A DNA stretch of 64,000 bases from Candidatus Viadribacter manganicus (GTDB lineage Bacteria; Pseudomonadota; Alphaproteobacteria; Caulobacterales; Aquidulcibacteraceae), in assembly GCF_001679665.1 (NCBI RefSeq), contig NZ_CP013244.1, forward strand, positions 3,407,001 through 3,471,000, written 5' to 3'. The notes beneath the pieces were generated by a model, which worked only from the letters and a program-made list of their open reading frames with translations, was not told the DNA's origin and ran no database searches. The stretch's first letter is position 1, and the number at the start of each line of letters is the position of its first letter. The position numbers and the translations under genes are program-made. This document shows positions 60,925 through 64,000 of this stretch, one piece after another.

Positions 60925-61974
60925 CTAGAGAAGCGATAAGCTCTCAAGGTGCAGAGCTTGGCGAGCGGGACGCTCGGCCATGACAGCGAACATCTCATCG
61001 CCGCGCTCGGTGCGCTCGACGTTGGTTGAGGCGATGATCGCCATCAGCACGCCGGAGAACGCATAGAGGCGATATTCGCGCCAGACTTGCTCGGCGTCAG
61101 CTGACGCGCCGAGCGCACGCACGCCATCAACATAGAGCGCGACCAGTCGCTCCTCCTCGCGTGCGCGGACGCCAGCGTCTGCGATGCTTGTGCCAATGAG
61201 GTAAGCGAGGTCGGCTGCGCCGGCGCCTGGTCCCAAGGTTTGCCAATCGACGACGTAAGCTGTCTTGTCGCCCGGTTCGAAGAGGATGTTGTCGATGCGA
61301 AAGTCGCGGTGCTGGACGGTGAGCGCTGCGGGCTTGAGATCGAAATAGGCGTCGATGCGCGCGATGAAGGCGTCGCAGAGATCCAGCACGTCCGGTGAGA
61401 GGCGTGTCGCGTAACGGCTCTTGAACTGGGTGTAGACGGCGGGCGTCATTTGCCGAATGAGCGCGGTGGTGTTCGGCGATGGTTGCAGCCAGCCGATCTG
61501 TGAAAGCCGCGGATCGCCCCAATAGGGTGCGTGCAAGCGCGCGGCCTGCGCGAGTGCGGATTCAATTTGCGTGATGCTGGCGCCGGCGAGTTGATCGCCT
61601 TGCTGGGCTGGTGCGAGATCTTGCAGCAGAAGAATGAAATCGGTTTCGTCTGCATTGCTTTCGAGATGCAGGCAGCGCGGGCAGGCAACGCCGATTTGCG
61701 GCGCCAGTTCGCGATACCAGCCGAGTTCGAGAGCGTAGGCGCGGAGCGCCGCCGCGATGGCGCGAGTCCCGGCGTCCAGTGAGGGGCATTTCGCGATCAC
61801 CGACGCGGGCCCCTCGTTGTTCTTCCAATCCAGCGTGAGGCGAAAACTGAGGCTCATTTGCCCGGTGCCGACGGGCTTGGCGCTGAAGCTTGCGAGCGCG
61901 CCCGATGGAGCGCCGAGGACGCGTTCGAGCCAGGCGAGCTTGAAGCGGTCAGGGTGGTGCGAAGTTTCGCTCAT
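60925..61974 (-). CDS. Small-molecule phosphotransferase (APH/ecdysteroid-kinase-like)
   Basis: 349 residues with a kinase-like fold: the catalytic loop VQHRDFRIDNILFEPG and the metal-binding VVDWQTLGPGAGAADLAYLIG. Proteins of this type phosphorylate small hydroxyl compounds (aminoglycosides, choline, steroids). Its ATG overlaps the stop of the upstream gene (61971-61974), so it acts with that protein. The substrate is unknown. Confidence 0.85.
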   Translation of the reverse strand: MSETSHHPDRFKLAWLERVLGAPSGALASFSAKPVGTGQMSLSFRLTLDWKNNEGPASVIAKCPSLDAGTRAIAAALRAYALELGWYRELAPQIGVACPRCLHLESNADETDFILLLQDLAPAQQGDQLAGASITQIESALAQAARLHAPYWGDPRLSQIGWLQPSPNTTALIRQMTPAVYTQFKSRYATRLSPDVLDLCDAFIARIDAYFDLKPAALTVQHRDFRIDNILFEPGDKTAYVVDWQTLGPGAGAADLAYLIGTSIADAGVRAREEERLVALYVDGVRALGASADAEQVWREYRLYAFSGVLMAIIASTNVERTERGDEMFAVMAERPARQALHLESLSLL

Positions 61975-63050
61975 GCGGCGCCGTCGAGCATGGATTTGAA
62001 GCCGCTCGGTGCGTGTGGGCCTATGAGGAATTGTTCGAGCACGCCGTGGCCCCGATGTTCGCCGCTTGCGGTGTGTAGGGTCGCGCGGGCCAGCGCTTGA
62101 ATGTGAAGTTGCCCGGGAGCGGCATCGTCGATCGTAGCGAGATCGATAGCGTCATAGGCGGTTTCAAGGTCGCCGTGGTCGCGGCCATGACCCCAAGTTG
62201 GGTGGGTGTAGCCAAGGCCGCTCATGTAGAATTTGGGGCCGGCCGGTTCGATGCTGAGCGCGGCGTCATTGGAAAGCGTGATGTTTGCGCGCTGCAAGCG
62301 GCGTGTTCTGGGGACGTAGTTGAGTTCGAAGTGCGGGCTTTCGAATTCTGTGCGGGATCGGCCGATGTGATCGATCACCGCACGTCGGTTCCAAGCTTTG
62401 CCGGCATCGTCGTCATTGGTGTGACAGAAGACGGCGTGATCATCGAAGTTGAAGGGCGCCCAGAGCCAGAAGAATTGCGGTGATGCGGGCGCGGGCTGTG
62501 AGTCTGGCGCGCCGACTGGGCGAATGCCCCATGAGCGATCGCGCGTGCCGCGCGCGCCAGCGATGTCGATGCATTGGCCGTTGAGGCTGAGGTCGCCGCT
62601 CCAGCCGCCGTTTTGCGTCATGCGCGTGTAGTCCATGAACATGCGCGTGCCGATGCGGCGGGTGAAACGTGGTTCTTCGATCGGTGCGTGACGAGCTTCG
62701 AAGATGAGGTTGGCGCGCACGCCGCCGTCATTGTCGCTGACGCGGACGGCGAGCTTGCGCAGCGGTTCGATAACGTCGATTTCTATCGGGCCGACGCTGA
62801 GGTTCATGCGCTCGCCCTCGAGGCGGCGCGAGGCGCGGACGTTGTGCTGTTTGCCGTCGATGGTCAGGCAAAAGGCGGCGTCGATGACACCGAGATGCGG
62901 ATAGACGCCGAGCGCGGCGGCGAAGAACACCGAACCATCGGCGCTATAGCCGTTGAAGAAATAGCGATCATAGAAGTTGCGGTCGCTGCCGGAGAACGCC
63001 ACGGGCTCGGGCGTCTGGTGGATGGGGTAGTCGTCGCCCCAGCTGAGCAT
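61971..63050 (-). CDS. Unknown protein coupled to the phosphotransferase (lipocalin/CrtC-like beta protein)
   Basis: 359 residues without signal peptide or membrane segment. Motifs: RNFYDRYFFNGYSADGSVFF, an RDRSWGIRPVG block and a FFWLWAPFNFDDH block. The RDRSWG type motif is seen in CrtC/AttH-like and DUF7064/7065 proteins, often encoded beside phosphotransferases. Binding or modification of a hydrophobic molecule is plausible. Not established. Confidence 0.7.
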   Translation of the reverse strand: MLSWGDDYPIHQTPEPVAFSGSDRNFYDRYFFNGYSADGSVFFAAALGVYPHLGVIDAAFCLTIDGKQHNVRASRRLEGERMNLSVGPIEIDVIEPLRKLAVRVSDNDGGVRANLIFEARHAPIEEPRFTRRIGTRMFMDYTRMTQNGGWSGDLSLNGQCIDIAGARGTRDRSWGIRPVGAPDSQPAPASPQFFWLWAPFNFDDHAVFCHTNDDDAGKAWNRRAVIDHIGRSRTEFESPHFELNYVPRTRRLQRANITLSNDAALSIEPAGPKFYMSGLGYTHPTWGHGRDHGDLETAYDAIDLATIDDAAPGQLHIQALARATLHTASGEHRGHGVLEQFLIGPHAPSGFKSMLDGAA

Positions 63051-63113
63051 CGGCGCTTCCTTTTATGATTTCGTGGAAGCGTAGACCCATGCCGTGGCGG
63101 CAAACAAGCTGCG

Positions 63114-63371
63114 CTACTTGTCCTCGCCCCAGTGCCAGCGGAAGCCGCCTTCTGTCGTGCGCCAGGCGATGCCGACGAAGATGATCGTGAGCGCAATGAC
63201 GATGACGGCAAAAGGCGTGACGCGCTGATCGATGATCGTGGCGTCGCTGCCGAACCAGATGCCTAAGGCCGTCACCGCGGCGCAATAGGCGAGCGTGAGC
63301 GCCCAGCCTTGCCATGACGCAGGCGAGGCGCCGAAGCCGTAGCGTTTAGGTTTGAACCAGTAATTCTGCAT
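63114..63371 (-). CDS. Small two-helix membrane protein
   Basis: 85 residues from the ATG at 63371, 5 bases after the next gene's stop. N-terminus MQNYWFKPKRYGFGASPASWQGW, then two helices (ALTLAYCAAVTALGIWFG and FAVIVIALTIIFVGIAW), ending WHWGEDK. A longer upstream frame overlaps the neighbour and is not coding. It looks like a conserved small alphaproteobacterial membrane protein, function unknown. Confidence 0.75.
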   Translation of the reverse strand: MQNYWFKPKRYGFGASPASWQGWALTLAYCAAVTALGIWFGSDATIIDQRVTPFAVIVIALTIIFVGIAWRTTEGGFRWHWGEDK

Positions 63372-63376
63372 GGCGT

Positions 63377-64000
63377 TTACTCGCGAACGGAGACCTCTTC
63401 GAACGCACCGTCTAACCAATAATAGAGCGTGCGCGAGCGCTCTTCGAGCCCTTCGATGATGATGCCGTCGTGTGTCAACGTCACAGTGGCCGGCGCGCCG
63501 TCGCAATTGGGGCCGTGGGCGTTGCAGTCTGTCTGATAGATTCCGGCGGGCGCCGTGCGAAACGTGAAGCGCGGCAGACTTGAGATGTCGCCGCTCCAGA
63601 TGATCGGCATGGAGCTATCGTCTGCGGCTCTCGCGACGGCGATGGCGAGATTGCCGTCTTCATCCTCGTAAAACGCCGCCGTGTCGGTGGCGTTATCGCC
63701 GTCGAAATCACCGGAGGCGGTTTGCGCGCCCTCAATGGGCGTCCCGTCCATTGTGCGAGCGAACGCATCGACCCCAGTTCGATCGCGGCGTTCGGCGACG
63801 GATTCGAGTAAGGGGCGGAACCAAGTTCGTTTAAATCCCCGAGTCAGCACGAGCGGGTGATCGTTCGGACCAAATGATTGGCGTTCAACGCCCCGACGAA
63901 GTTCGCCAATGATCAGGCCCTCACGACCAAATATTAGAGGGTAGAGGCACGAGCTATTGACGACACCCAAGCGTACGGTCGCCTCGCGATACTCGCCTTG
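63377..64000 (-). CDS. Unknown protein, C-terminal part (5' end outside window)
   Basis: The frame is open to base 64000, so the true start may lie outside; a TTG at 63970 is an internal possibility. It contains an EF-hand-like or FG-GAP-like acidic stretch (SGDFDGDNATDTAAFYEDEDGNLAIAV) that may bind calcium, and a Cys pair (DCNAHGPNC). A secreted beta-propeller-like or Ca-binding domain is possible. It lies 5 bases upstream of the small membrane protein. Confidence 0.6.
   Translation of the reverse strand, partial: QGEYREATVRLGVVNSSCLYPLIFGREGLIIGELRRGVERQSFGPNDHPLVLTRGFKRTWFRPLLESVAERRDRTGVDAFARTMDGTPIEGAQTASGDFDGDNATDTAAFYEDEDGNLAIAVARAADDSSMPIIWSGDISSLPRFTFRTAPAGIYQTDCNAHGPNCDGAPATVTLTHDGIIIEGLEERSRTLYYWLDGAFEEVSVRE

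Overview
High-GC alphaproteobacterial chromosome segment. The gene style (tRNA-Gln and tRNA-Pro, kbl/tdh, purQ followed by an acidic protein, MHS and TonB-type transport, many 4-bp ATGA/GTGA overlaps) suggests Caulobacterales/Hyphomonadaceae; this placement is inference. The window divides into three blocks.

(1) About 1-15.8 kb is accessory. It has the tail of an L,D-transpeptidase-like protein and a GH19 endolysin-like protein, both peptidoglycan-related. A cluster of TIR and TPR genes follows. A secreted 1252-aa TPR protein precedes a membrane-spanning TIR protein on the + strand. A second, paralogous secreted TPR protein on the - strand overlaps, by ATGA, the first 46 codons of a truncated TIR gene. 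Between them lies a 963-aa TIR-TM-beta-propeller protein. Predicted topology puts TIR in the cytoplasm and the sensor-like parts in the periplasm. This is my best candidate for an undescribed system. A zinc-ribbon protein, a HigBA-like toxin-antitoxin pair directly behind a short tyrosine recombinase, and a SUKH-family protein close the block.

(2) About 15.8-46.8 kb is an aromatic-catabolic island. One set of genes carries out two-component flavin monooxygenation, extradiol cleavage, C-C hydrolysis and a meta lower pathway (hydratase, acetaldehyde dehydrogenase, hydroxyoxovalerate aldolase, at 44-46.7 kb). A second set is a complete gentisate route at 38.5-42.1 kb (flavin hydroxylase, gentisate dioxygenase, maleylpyruvate isomerase, fumarylpyruvate hydrolase). 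A third is a minus-strand operon of Rieske oxygenase, a small unknown protein, phthalate-type reductase, acyl-CoA dehydrogenase and CoA-transferase, with an SDR and an MHS transporter upstream. Regulators of the IclR, TetR and MarR families, a TonB receptor, and four DoxX-like membrane proteins, three followed by tiny membrane ORFs, are interspersed. One DoxX-like gene has an in-frame TAA; two are a recent tandem duplication that also copied the tail of the hydroxylase gene. A tRNA 3'-end-like sequence lies just past the island, and the recombinase lies just before it.

(3) About 47.4-64 kb is core: gph, glmU-rpiA, a SET methyltransferase, tRNA-Gln, sdaA, tdh-kbl, tRNA-Pro, sppA, purQ, pstS, a small-molecule phosphotransferase paired with an unknown protein, and small membrane proteins. 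The last gene runs off the right edge. No rRNA, CRISPR or insertion sequence was seen.
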